Of a stretch of 64,000 nucleotides of DNA, positions 25,465 to 34,357 are shown one piece after another. Location of the stretch: assembly GCA_937941765.1 (NCBI GenBank), contig CALDGQ010000049.1, forward strand, positions 1-64,000, given 5' to 3'. The position numbers and the translations under genes were made by a program. The stretch comes from an uncultured Saprospiraceae bacterium (GTDB taxonomy: Bacteria; Bacteroidota; Bacteroidia; Chitinophagales; Saprospiraceae). The notes under the pieces were generated by a model. That model searched no databases. It saw nothing but the letters and a program-made list of their open reading frames with translations, and had not been told where the DNA came from. Positions within the stretch are counted from its first letter, which is position 1. Every line of letters starts with the position of its first letter.

Positions 25465-26433
25465 TTATGGACAGAATTCAACCATCGCATCGAAGTATTC
25501 TTCTTCACTATTTACAACAACTACATCACCTGATTCAAAAGTTAAAGTCATTGGGAATCCAATTTCAATATTTAAATTAGGATCGTTTGGATTGTTCATT
25601 ATCCATTCTTCAATGATTACTGAAAATTCTTCTTCATTATTTACAGTGGAAGGGTCACCATTAATAATTAAAGTCATAGGGAATCCATTAACTACACAAT
25701 CGTTTTCTGGTCCAGTAGGTCCGCCTGGTCCGCCTGGTCCACCAGGAACATTAAAACAATCAACACTTAGTGCTGCTAGTTCATCATCATTAGTTACTGT
25801 TTCAACATCACCCGTTTCCAAGTGAGTCAACGTAATTGGGTAAGCTAATTCTGGGCTTTCATCACCTGCAGTAAAGATTGTTTCGAAAAACTCATCCATG
25901 TCATTGATTTCAACAGTAGATCCATCTTGAAAAACTACAGTTGCTGGAAATTGAAGTTCGTAACAGCTTAAGAAATCCAAGTTTTGGAAATCGCAACCCC
26001 ATTCAGAATCATAATCATCATCCCATTCTTCATCCCAGTCGATTTCACAGTCACCATATTCAGTGATTCCTTCACATTCAGCTTCACATGCATTTGCATA
26101 AAAAATTCCGTCAGCACAAACTGGCGTAAATAATGCTTCCAATTCTTCTTCCGTCATAGAAGCAATAGCAGCTTCAATTTGAGCTTCAATTTCTTCGTCT
26201 GATAAATTTTCCCAATCGATATCTTCAAAAGGTCCGTAACAATCGCAGCTAGAAACACTTTCGAATACACCTAAATCATTTTTTGTAATAATGTCATCTA
26301 CCAATTCAGAATCAATTTCTTCAGTTGGCGTTGGAGTAGGAGTTGTATCGATATCTTCTTTTGTACAAGAAGAAAAAGTTAAACCAATTACTAGAATCGG
26401 TACGATGAGTTTTAAATAACTTAATAATTTCAT
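25465..26433 (-). CDS. Lipoprotein with Kazal-like domain and internal repeats
   Basis: 322 residues. Type II signal with lipobox GLTFSSC (Cys23), then a Thr-Pro linker. Residues about 90-128 contain FTPVCADGIFYANACEAECE, a Kazal-type protease-inhibitor pattern with a preceding CDC. Four copies of a unit of the form FPxTLxF..G..VxVNxxEEF occupy about 160-322, and a short collagen-like GGPGGPGGP linker lies near 228. The protein is very acidic. It is the last gene of the ECF sigma operon, so it is a likely product of that regulon, exposed on the outer surface or in the periplasm. The role as inhibitor is inferred only. Confidence 0.82.
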   Translation of the reverse strand: MKLLSYLKLIVPILVIGLTFSSCTKEDIDTTPTPTPTEEIDSELVDDIITKNDLGVFESVSSCDCYGPFEDIDWENLSDEEIEAQIEAAIASMTEEELEALFTPVCADGIFYANACEAECEGITEYGDCEIDWDEEWDDDYDSEWGCDFQNLDFLSCYELQFPATVVFQDGSTVEINDMDEFFETIFTAGDESPELAYPITLTHLETGDVETVTNDDELAALSVDCFNVPGGPGGPGGPTGPENDCVVNGFPMTLIINGDPSTVNNEEEFSVIIEEWIMNNPNDPNLNIEIGFPMTLTFESGDVVVVNSEEEYFDAMVEFCP

Positions 26434-26504
26434 TGTAATAATTTTAATTTAATTTTTTTAATAGTGGTAGTGAATATTCAAGCACCTTTACACTTATATG
26501 ACGA

Positions 26505-27869
26505 TTACAAAAAGCGCAGGGTTGGGTATTTTCTAAATGATTTTAAATTATATTTTAATCCAGCATTAAATGCATTGAATTTATGGTTAATTGTAGATTC
26601 ATTGTTATAAGAATCTGTCAAAAACATTTCTGCATTCACAAATACTTGCATAGCAGGACTCATTTGGAAGCCATAAGATACATTAGTAGAAAACAAGTTT
26701 TTATTCATTCCAGTTTCTACAATCCAAGCAGTGTGTCGTTCAGGAACATTCGCATCTCCTGCAACTTCTTTAGTGATGGTACCTTTTACTAAAAACATAC
26801 GATTGTAAGTACCACCTACATTTATACGATGTCTACGAATTGCTAATTCAATAGAAAGTGGAACGGCAGCATAATACATTTGATCTGCCTCAATATGGTT
26901 GCCATAAAAATTGCGATTAGCACGACTATACTTTGTATCAAAACCTCTATGTTGCTCCAAAGTATTTGCAATCAAAGTCCTATATTTTACACCGATATTA
27001 AGACCAAGATATTTATTGAATTGGAAGTTTTTACCGACTCCAAATTCGTAATTTTTACCTTTAATATTTCCCATTCCTGCAGCACCCATTAAAAAGAAAT
27101 GGCCTCTCATCTTTCTTTTTACTTTTAGTGAGAAGTCTTTGTCATTTTGAATCGGCTCATTATCAAGTGCTGCAATTGTCAATGTAGGTAATTCATTGAA
27201 TAGCGTAATCTTGGCATTGTTTCTAAAAACTGAAACTGGTGTATTTGCTCTTGGCGACTGTGTGATGGTTGTTTCAGATTCAGGCACGTTCCTCTGAGTA
27301 CTAGTAGCGCCAATTATAGTTCCTTTTGGCTCCTGTAAAATTGTAGAGACGCCAGCGTTGCTAAAATCGGTCGTTGAATTAAATAGTGTAGAAGTATTTT
27401 GATAATCATTATTTTCTGTCAAATCTTTTTTAACAGAAGTCTCTTTAGCATTTGGTGTTTCAATTGCATTTGGGATGTAAGAAGAACTAGCCTGCTTATT
27501 GTTTAAAACACTATTTTGATTTGTTTTTGTATCAGAACTGATTGCTTCCTTTGTATTTGATGCTACATTATTTAATGTTTCTTTTTCTTTTACATTTGTA
27601 GTGTTATTACTGTTCAAATCAGTAACAGGTATAATAGGATTATTTGTGTTGACAACCGATTTGTTGCCAGAAAAATATAGCCATCCAATCATGGATAAAA
27701 GAATGAGTGCACCAATTACCATTGTCTTGTTGAAAAAAGGCACAGCAACAGGCTCGTCTTCTTTTTCTTGCTCATACAAATCTTTAAAACCGTTCCAAGT
27801 TTTTTCATTGTATTCAAAGTCGTTTTGACTTAGTCCATCCTTAAAAAAATCGTCTATATTATTTTTCAT
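26505..27869 (-). CDS. Anti-sigma-like inner membrane / outer membrane barrel fusion
   Basis: 454 residues. The N-terminal ~48 residues are cytosolic and start DDFFKDGLSQNDFEYNE, the type found in Bacteroidota anti-sigma-like proteins. A membrane helix follows at about 49-66, then a long Asn/Thr/Ser-rich low-complexity linker (about 70-225). The C-terminal ~220 residues form an OmpW-like beta-barrel with alternating hydrophobic strands and aromatic ends. One polypeptide would then span both membranes. Its start overlaps the sigma factor stop by 4 bp, so they are coupled; it likely senses the envelope state and holds the sigma factor. Confidence 0.8.
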   Translation of the reverse strand: MKNNIDDFFKDGLSQNDFEYNEKTWNGFKDLYEQEKEDEPVAVPFFNKTMVIGALILLSMIGWLYFSGNKSVVNTNNPIIPVTDLNSNNTTNVKEKETLNNVASNTKEAISSDTKTNQNSVLNNKQASSSYIPNAIETPNAKETSVKKDLTENNDYQNTSTLFNSTTDFSNAGVSTILQEPKGTIIGATSTQRNVPESETTITQSPRANTPVSVFRNNAKITLFNELPTLTIAALDNEPIQNDKDFSLKVKRKMRGHFFLMGAAGMGNIKGKNYEFGVGKNFQFNKYLGLNIGVKYRTLIANTLEQHRGFDTKYSRANRNFYGNHIEADQMYYAAVPLSIELAIRRHRINVGGTYNRMFLVKGTITKEVAGDANVPERHTAWIVETGMNKNLFSTNVSYGFQMSPAMQVFVNAEMFLTDSYNNESTINHKFNAFNAGLKYNLKSFRKYPTLRFL

Positions 27870-28423
27870 CTCGCGATTATTTTTGATTTTGCTTCCACTT
27901 TACGCTTTAGTTTTTTTCGAGCATTGGAAACATGCCATTTGGAAGTACCATCACTAATGTCCAGGATTTCTCCTATTTCTTGATGACTATATCCGTCGAT
28001 TGCAAAAAGATTAAACACATTTCTGGTCATTGGAGGTAGTTCTTTTACCATTCGCAACAACTCAGCATATTTATTGTTAGAAGGTGGCGTATCAAACTGA
28101 ACATTAGTTTCTTTAAAATCAGTAAAATTTTCAACGTATAATACCTGTTCATTATGACGTTTTGATTTTCTATAAAGATCAATATTGGTATTTATCAATA
28201 TTTTCTTGAACCAAGCTTCAAAGGATTTTGAATCATCATAAGTTGATAAATTATTTATGATTTTTAAAAATCCGCTATTAATAGCTTCATCCACATCAAC
28301 TGAATTTTTCTGATACCTTATCGAAATCTGCTTCATAGTCGAAAAGCACAACCGATAAAGATCATTCATAGACCTTTCATCTTTGTTAATGCACTTTTTT
28401 AATAATGACTTCTCTAGCTTCAT
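27866..28423 (-). CDS. ECF-type RNA polymerase sigma factor
   Basis: 185 residues. Region 2 is at about 22-90 (DLYRLCFSTMKQISIRY, then FEAWFKKILINTNIDLYRK with the -10-recognition helix). Region 4 is at about 118-170, with the helix-turn-helix IDGYSHQEIGEILDISDGTSKWHVSNARKKLK. It directs polymerase to a small envelope regulon. It is the first gene of a three-gene operon with the anti-sigma/barrel protein and the Kazal-like lipoprotein, an arrangement typical of autoregulated surface-sensing units. Confidence 0.93.
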   Translation of the reverse strand: MKLEKSLLKKCINKDERSMNDLYRLCFSTMKQISIRYQKNSVDVDEAINSGFLKIINNLSTYDDSKSFEAWFKKILINTNIDLYRKSKRHNEQVLYVENFTDFKETNVQFDTPPSNNKYAELLRMVKELPPMTRNVFNLFAIDGYSHQEIGEILDISDGTSKWHVSNARKKLKRKVEAKSKIIAR

Positions 28424-28461
28424 TCTGTAAATAAGTTAACCTTCTATTTGGTGTACGAATG

Positions 28462-28469
28462 CAAATTTA
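28462..28469 (-). promoter_or_regulatory. Candidate -7 promoter box for the ECF operon
   Basis: Reads TAAATTTGC on the minus strand, a perfect TAnnTTTG. A TTTG (28484-28487, minus) lies upstream but only 14 nt away, shorter than the usual spacing. Transcription would start about 30 nt before the sigma gene. Confidence 0.35.
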
Positions 28470-28608
28470 AGGGGGTTGGGTATCAAACCAGCTTTAATCG
28501 AATGTAATTGCGCTATTTCTTGTCAAATGCGGTTATTAGGTTAAATCCGACCAATAATTGAGTAGAATGACGACTTTTTATTTAACTTTCTGACAAATAT
28601 TTCGCTCT

Positions 28609-30012
28609 ATGAAATTTCTGAATACTTTAATTCTAATCTCTTTAGTTGCTTTAATGACCGTTTTGGGTTGTAAAAAAGATCCTGATCCTGTAACAGGCGG
28701 AAATGGAGGAGGAAATCCTGAGCCACCAGTCACAACTGGAGGTGTACCTATTATTACTCCAACTGGTGATGAGGCATTCATGAATCTAGATTCGGACTAT
28801 GTTTTTGATGACAACAAACTGGCAACCTACGAATTAATTCTACCTGATGAAGCTTTGGAGTTTTTAGATGATGATCCAGCTGCAGAACAATATGTAGAAG
28901 GTAGTTTGGTATTTGAAGGGGATACGATTAGTCCAGTAGGAATTCGATACAAAGGATCAATCGGTGCTTTTGTCAATTGTGTTTCCGGTAATAATTGGTC
29001 AAATCCATCGGGTTTTAAAACTTGCACTAAATTATCCATGAAAATAAAAATTAATTGGAATGAGGCGCCTTATAAGTTTTTTGGTCTTAAAAAATTGCAA
29101 TTTCATTCGATGAATTTGGATGATTCACAAATGAGAGATCGTTTAGGGTATTGGTTTTTTCGGGAGATGGGAGTTCCTGCACCTAGGTGCGTGCACGCAA
29201 GGTTGGTAATTAACGGCAAATACAATGGACTTTTTAGCTTAGTGGAACAAATTGATGGTCGTTTCACGGATTACAATTATGATGATGGAGACGGAAATTT
29301 GTACAAAGAAATATGGCCGCTCAATTCTGATGGAAATGCTTGGTCTGAACAAGATTATTTAAGCAAACTAAAAACAAATGAAGACGATAATCCATCAGCT
29401 GAATTAATCCGAAATTTTGCGCAGGAAATTGAGAACGCCACCACTTCTAACATTAAAAATGTAATTGCCAATTATATGGATATTGATGAAATCATGTCTT
29501 ATTGTGTGGTCGATCGTGTGATCCGACATGATGACGGACCATTTCATTGGTATTGTAATGGTGGCAATTGTGAACCACACAATTTTTATTGGTATGAAGA
29601 GCCGAATGAACAAAAGTTGCATTTAATTGCATGGGATATGGACAATGCTTTTGAAAATATAACTGGTGGTAATCCCGTAACCCGAATCGTTGATGATTGG
29701 GGAGAAACTAGAAACAATTGTCAGCCTTTTGTGTCAGGTTGGTTTTTATTTCAACAACGTTCAGCCGCTTGTGATCCCTTGACTGCTGGCTGGTCATTGT
29801 ATGAAGATGAGTATAATCAAATCAAGAACGAATTTAAACAAGGTCCTTTAAATGTTGCAAACGCAAATAGTATGTTGGATAAGTGGAAAGCACAGGTGCA
29901 AGAAGCCACGATTGAAGCGAATGATTTGCATGATGATGCCATTTCATTAGGTCAGTGGGAGAGTTCTTTTAATCAGTTGGTAAATCAGTTAGAGATTGCT
30001 CGGGATAATTGA
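28609..30012 (+). CDS. CotH kinase family lipoprotein
   Basis: 467 residues. Lipobox near residue 20 (LMTVLGCKKD), then a Gly/Pro-rich linker. The CotH-like atypical kinase domain spans about 70-370: GIRYKGSIGAF, KLSMKIKINWNEAPYKFFGLKKLQFHSM, RLVINGKYNGLFSLVEQID and the metal-binding AWDMDNAFEN near 343. CotH proteins phosphorylate secreted proteins, or occur as structural surface proteins. Four or more cysteines suggest disulfides. It is divergent from the sigma operon, and its start is 185 bp away; co-regulation is possible but unproven. Confidence 0.9.
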   Translation: MKFLNTLILISLVALMTVLGCKKDPDPVTGGNGGGNPEPPVTTGGVPIITPTGDEAFMNLDSDYVFDDNKLATYELILPDEALEFLDDDPAAEQYVEGSLVFEGDTISPVGIRYKGSIGAFVNCVSGNNWSNPSGFKTCTKLSMKIKINWNEAPYKFFGLKKLQFHSMNLDDSQMRDRLGYWFFREMGVPAPRCVHARLVINGKYNGLFSLVEQIDGRFTDYNYDDGDGNLYKEIWPLNSDGNAWSEQDYLSKLKTNEDDNPSAELIRNFAQEIENATTSNIKNVIANYMDIDEIMSYCVVDRVIRHDDGPFHWYCNGGNCEPHNFYWYEEPNEQKLHLIAWDMDNAFENITGGNPVTRIVDDWGETRNNCQPFVSGWFLFQQRSAACDPLTAGWSLYEDEYNQIKNEFKQGPLNVANANSMLDKWKAQVQEATIEANDLHDDAISLGQWESSFNQLVNQLEIARDN

Positions 30013-30027
30013 TGGTTTTTTGAATTG

Positions 30028-30465
30028 CTAGATAATTGAAATGAATATTGTTGTTCCTATAACAGGTCCTGCAATCCAAATGATTTTCCAAGCTGTTGTA
30101 TAATCTGAATTAATGACATAATAAATACCTGCAGCATATAGAATTAAACCAAAAAGTGCAAGATAAATAGTGAAAAATAAAAGGAACCCAATTGTAATTA
30201 AAAGAATTCCAAGTCCTCCATTGTGTTTTCTTTCTTCTTGGTTCTTTTCGATTGCACTTGCTCTTCGAATTTCGTAATTCTCCATTTTTTTTGCTTGCTC
30301 CAAGTCCTCTTGTGAGATGTTTCTTTTCGCTAATTCTTCAATAGCAGCCATTACAAAATCTGGATGTAACTCAGTTCTCATCAATCCAACTAAGAGTAGC
30401 AATTCAGGATTGGAATAACTAGGAAGTTTAGAAGTGTCACCATTTGAAAGATCTGAAATATTCAC
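30028..30465 (-). CDS. Small membrane protein, unknown function
   Basis: 145 residues: a soluble N-terminal ~75 residues with helices (ELLLLVGLMRTELHPDFVMAA), then two or three hydrophobic segments from about 82 to 145. No domain recognised. It lies 29 bp downstream of the GNAT gene in the same direction and is probably co-transcribed. It is convergent with the CotH gene. Confidence 0.7.
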   Translation of the reverse strand: MNISDLSNGDTSKLPSYSNPELLLLVGLMRTELHPDFVMAAIEELAKRNISQEDLEQAKKMENYEIRRASAIEKNQEERKHNGGLGILLITIGFLLFFTIYLALFGLILYAAGIYYVINSDYTTAWKIIWIAGPVIGTTIFISII

Positions 30466-30494
30466 AAAAATATTTATTGGTTGTTATTTAATAA

Positions 30495-31028
30495 TCACTC
30501 TGCGAATTTTGCATAAATATCATAACTAACAAACGCCCCATTCTTAACCTCATAATCTCTCATAGTCCCTTCCAAAACAAAGTTCAACTTCCTAACAGCC
30601 TTTTTACATTTTACGTTATCCGATTCAACGTAACCTTCAATTCGATGAAGTCCGATAACATTAAAAGCATAATCAAATATTACGGACATGGCTTCTTTCA
30701 TAATTCCTTTTCCCCAATTTTCTTTCAATAACCAAAAACCAATTTCAGCTTTTTTGTGAACTTTAGTCAGGTCGTTCAAACCACCAGCGCCCATAAATTT
30801 GCCATCTTCTTTTGAGCAAACTGCCCACCAAATACCATTTTCATTTTTTTCAAGATCCGCAAACCATTGCATCTGCTCTTTGGTTGCCTCCAAACTATCA
30901 AAACTAACTCCATAATATTTTATAATATCGGGGTCAGAAAGTCCTTTAAAAACATTTTCTAAATCGGTATCAACAAATTGTCGAAGTATAAATCGCTCTG
31001 TAGTTAGAACAGGGAATTTGCTTTCCAT
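30495..31028 (-). CDS. GNAT N-acetyltransferase, RimJ/RimL type
   Basis: 177 residues. N-terminus LTTERFILRQFVDTDLENVF is characteristic of this group. The acetyl-CoA site is seen in AEIGFWLLKENWGKGIMKEAM near 90-110, where the Arg/Gln-x-x-Gly-x-Gly/Ala motif is degenerate as WGKGIMKEA. Likely substrates are small molecules or protein N-termini. Start at ATG 31028, divergent from the sugar dehydrogenase gene. Confidence 0.9.
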   Translation of the reverse strand: MESKFPVLTTERFILRQFVDTDLENVFKGLSDPDIIKYYGVSFDSLEATKEQMQWFADLEKNENGIWWAVCSKEDGKFMGAGGLNDLTKVHKKAEIGFWLLKENWGKGIMKEAMSVIFDYAFNVIGLHRIEGYVESDNVKCKKAVRKLNFVLEGTMRDYEVKNGAFVSYDIYAKFAE

Positions 31029-31096
31029 TTTACATAAATTTTGAAGTCAACTTAAAATTTCTCAACTATAATCGTTAAGTTAGTAAAAAAAATAAT

Positions 31097-33175
31097 ATGA
31101 TGTGTAAAATCCAATTTTGTCTATTCCTGATGCTCTGTTTTTTTCAAGTAAATAGTCAAAGTATTGCAGTTACCGAATTTGCTAGTGGTATAGATCTTCC
31201 TGTAGCAATTGAAAATGCAGGCGATGATCGGTTATTTGTTGTTGGAAAAAACGGTATTATCTATATTGTGGATCCATCTGGAGCTGTTAACTCAACTGCT
31301 TTTCTAAATATTGATCCATTGGTCAATAGCAATGCTGGAGAGCGTGGTTTGTTAGGTTTGGCTTTCCATCCGGATTATGCGACTAACGGATTATTTTTTG
31401 TTCACTATAATAATTCTTCTGGAAATACAGTGATTGCGAGTTATACAGTTTCAACTACAAATCCCAATCAAGCAGATGCATCTTCTGCACAAATTTTATT
31501 GACCATTGACCAACCTTATAATAATCACAATGGAGGTGATTTGAAGTTTGGACCTGATGGTTATTTGTATATTGGTATGGGAGATGGTGGATCGGCGGGA
31601 GACCCTCAGAATTTTGCTCAGAATAGACAATCATTGTTAGGAAAAATGCTACGAATTAATGTAGACACTGGTTCTAACTATACAATTCCGTCCGACAATC
31701 CGTTTGTAGATACAGATGAAACATTGGATGAGATTTGGTCATTAGGACTTAGAAATCCATGGCGGTTTAGTTTTGATCGATTGACTGGTGAAATGTATAT
31801 GGCAGACGTAGGTCAAAATGTTTGGGAAGAAATTAATGTAGAAGCACCAAATACAGCAGGATTAAATTATGGTTGGAAATGTTATGAAGGACCTGACGCA
31901 TATTCCTTATCAGGTTGTGGCGATCCTTCTATTTATACTGATCCCGTTTATGCATATTTGAATTCAGAAGTTACAAATGGGTGCTCAGTCACTGGTGGAT
32001 ACGTGTACAGGGGGAGTGAGTCTCCAAGTTTATATGGTACTTATATTTATGCGGATTATTGTTCAGGAAAAATCTGGGGTTTGAAAAAACAAAGTTGTGG
32101 AACCTGGTTGAACGAACAAATATTTAATGGCCCTTCTAATGAATATACTACTTTCGGTGAAGATGCAGCAGGTGAAATATATGTAGCCGCAATCGGTGAT
32201 GGGAAAATTTTTAAGATATCCTCAACTTGTAACACGAGTTATAATGCAACTGTGAGTAATGCTTGCTCGGCAGTAGAAGTTTTTGGGTCCATTAGTTTAA
32301 ATATTTCAGGTGATGTTGAAGCTGATAACATTATGTGGTCAAATGGAGCCACTGGACCAGTTTTGGAAGGTTTGTCAGAGGGAACTTATTCAGTAGAAAT
32401 TGTTGACAATGCAGGTTGCACTTTTCTTGATTGCTTTGATGTTATTTCAGAAATTGAAGTACCGATTTGTCCTGAAGTCAATCCTGTAACAATATGTGGT
32501 TCTAATAACACCCAGTTGCAAGGATGTATAGCTCCAGATGGATATGGATATCTTTGGTACAAAGATGGAGTGCCGATTGATCCTCCGATAACAACACAAG
32601 AAATTACTGTTGATGAAGCTGGTCTGTATAGTTTGCAGTTTACCTCTTCAGAATGTAATTCTGCAATATTTCCACTGACTACGGTTGAAGTAATACTGCT
32701 AGGTTCGATTGGATTGATGTCTGATGGTGTCAGTGTAGTTGTTGATGATAATTCATTTGCCACCTACCTATGGTTTTTTAATGGTACATTACAACCTGAT
32801 GAAGATGGAACATCTATTCAATTGAATGGATTTGAAGGAGAAGTTTCAGTGATTGGAATTGACGAAAATGGTTGTCAAACTGATTTATCAGTGTTAATTG
32901 TTAGTTCGCTTAAGGATATCTCTTTTGTTGAAAATTTTGAAGTATCACCTAATCCTTTTACTTCGGAAATCTTCTTGAATCTAATGTTAAATGAGCAAAA
33001 GGATTTTACAATTGAGATATATTCGATGGATTCAAAATTGATACAATCCGTAAAATATAACAACACAAAAACATTTACGGAATTACTGAATTTGTCAAGA
33101 GTAACCTCAGGTTCATACTTTATAAGAATTAATTTTGGTGAATATCAACTGGTTGAAAAAATAGTGAAACTATAA
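31097..33175 (+). CDS. Secreted PQQ-type sugar dehydrogenase with T9SS tail
   Basis: 692 residues. Signal peptide at about 1-20 (ends VNSQ). Residues about 22-380 form a six-bladed propeller of the soluble glucose/sorbosone dehydrogenase family, with GERGLLGLAFHPDY, NHNGGDLKFGPDGYLYIGMGDGG, GLRNPWRFSFD and NYGWKCYEG. Two Ig-like segments with cysteines follow (about 385-610). The C-terminal domain starting FEVSPNPFTSEI (near 613) is a type A T9SS sorting domain, so the protein is exported across the outer membrane and attached or released. Substrate is unknown. Confidence 0.93.
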   Translation: MMCKIQFCLFLMLCFFQVNSQSIAVTEFASGIDLPVAIENAGDDRLFVVGKNGIIYIVDPSGAVNSTAFLNIDPLVNSNAGERGLLGLAFHPDYATNGLFFVHYNNSSGNTVIASYTVSTTNPNQADASSAQILLTIDQPYNNHNGGDLKFGPDGYLYIGMGDGGSAGDPQNFAQNRQSLLGKMLRINVDTGSNYTIPSDNPFVDTDETLDEIWSLGLRNPWRFSFDRLTGEMYMADVGQNVWEEINVEAPNTAGLNYGWKCYEGPDAYSLSGCGDPSIYTDPVYAYLNSEVTNGCSVTGGYVYRGSESPSLYGTYIYADYCSGKIWGLKKQSCGTWLNEQIFNGPSNEYTTFGEDAAGEIYVAAIGDGKIFKISSTCNTSYNATVSNACSAVEVFGSISLNISGDVEADNIMWSNGATGPVLEGLSEGTYSVEIVDNAGCTFLDCFDVISEIEVPICPEVNPVTICGSNNTQLQGCIAPDGYGYLWYKDGVPIDPPITTQEITVDEAGLYSLQFTSSECNSAIFPLTTVEVILLGSIGLMSDGVSVVVDDNSFATYLWFFNGTLQPDEDGTSIQLNGFEGEVSVIGIDENGCQTDLSVLIVSSLKDISFVENFEVSPNPFTSEIFLNLMLNEQKDFTIEIYSMDSKLIQSVKYNNTKTFTELLNLSRVTSGSYFIRINFGEYQLVEKIVKL

Positions 33176-33574
33176 ATCTGACAATATGATTCCGCTTCTT
33201 TGGAGCTTTTACTTCTTTATACTTACTTTTTTGATTTATCCTATTCTAATATTAAAGCATAGTAGCGCGGTCAAAGCCCTAAAGAGGGCGTTATCATGAG
33301 AAATGGGCACCGTCGGCACCGCCTATTTGACTATGCATCCATGTTCAAAGCCCCAAAGTGGGCGTCAGCATAAAGAAATTGCCACCTCCAATTGATTAAA
33401 CTTCTGCGAATATGAATCAATAATCGAAGCGTTTTTTTGTCTCCAATTTGACACTAATTTCACCATGGGAAGAATTGATAAGACCACAGGAAATTCGGAC
33501 TACTAGTTAGCTTGCTTTTGCCTGCATCTTTGGATTATAATTATTTAATTCATTCACTAAAAAAATTCAATAAG
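33176..33574. repeat. Intergenic region with duplicated GC-rich hairpin element
   Basis: Two 27-bp copies at 33271-33297 and 33345-33371 differ at four positions; both start TCAAAGCCC and contain GGGCGT. Each can fold into a short GCCC/GGGC hairpin around AAAG. Between them is GGGCACCGTCGGCACCGCC. The rest of the gap is A+T-rich and contains no ORF with protein-like content. The element's G+C content stands out from its neighbourhood. Confidence 0.6.
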
Positions 33575-34243
33575 ATGTTTAAATCAAAAGCTTTCTCTTT
33601 AGTTATAATGTTTGCATTTATATTTTCTGCAACGATCAATGCACAAGTTAACACCATTTCACTTGGGCAAACACCGGGAGAATTTACAATCAAAAGTTTG
33701 ACACTATCACCTGGTGATTATCAATTTGAAATAGCCAATAATGGAGTAGACCATGAAGTTGGTTTTGTAGTAGCACCAAAGGGAAAAACAGATCAACCAA
33801 ATCATATTAAAGAGGCTTATGTAAAAGCTCCTGTAAAAAATGGTTCAAGTTCACTGACAAGTGTAGTGTCTCTTCCTGTTGGAAGTTACGTCTATTTTTG
33901 CCCATTAAATCCTACAGATCAATATAATCTAACAGTAGAAAAACAAGTTAAAAAAATTAGTTTAGAACAAGTAAAAGGAGCATTTACAACGGATGGTTTG
34001 ACACTAGATGCTGGTGATTACGAATTCGAAATTATCAATAATGGAGTAGATCATGAAGTTGGTTTTGTGGTGGCACCGAAAGGAAAAACAGATCCTGCAA
34101 ATCATATAAAAGCAGCTTACGTGCAAGCACCAGTAAAAGATGGATCAAGCTCAATGACCAATGTAGTATCTCTTGAAGCAGGAGAATACGTCTACTTTTG
34201 TCCGCTTAATCCAACAAAGGAATATAATCTTGTAGTTAAATAA
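33575..34243 (+). CDS. Secreted protein with two cupredoxin-like repeats
   Basis: 222 residues from ATG 33575. Signal peptide 1-24 (ends TINAQ). Two ~96-residue units, about 28-123 and 128-222, are very similar to each other. Each has FEIxNNGVDHEVGFVVAPKGKTD and ends YVYFCPLNP. The plastocyanin-like fold is suggested by the beta-rich pattern and by His and Cys at the places of copper ligands, but the second His and Met after the Cys are lacking. Copper binding is therefore doubtful. A strong terminator follows. Confidence 0.82.
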   Translation: MFKSKAFSLVIMFAFIFSATINAQVNTISLGQTPGEFTIKSLTLSPGDYQFEIANNGVDHEVGFVVAPKGKTDQPNHIKEAYVKAPVKNGSSSLTSVVSLPVGSYVYFCPLNPTDQYNLTVEKQVKKISLEQVKGAFTTDGLTLDAGDYEFEIINNGVDHEVGFVVAPKGKTDPANHIKAAYVQAPVKDGSSSMTNVVSLEAGEYVYFCPLNPTKEYNLVVK

Positions 34244-34284
34244 AATAAAGTAGTGTTCTTTTCAAAAATCGATGAATCGTCCTT

Positions 34285-34318
34285 AAGTCTTGATAGCGTA
34301 ATGTTATCAAGACTTTTT
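34285..34318 (+). terminator. Intrinsic terminator of the cupredoxin-like gene
   Basis: AAGTCTTGATA (34285-34295) pairs perfectly over 11 bp with TATCAAGACTT (34305-34315), followed by TTT. It lies 41 bp after the stop codon. Confidence 0.92.
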
Positions 34319-34357
34319 GTTATTATTTCTTGTAGACCATATGCTCAAGAAATTAAA

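Noticed and set aside
32386..32763. 125-codon minus-strand frame inside the sugar dehydrogenase gene
   Set aside because: It is antisense to a well supported T9SS protein and shows no domain or signal peptide.
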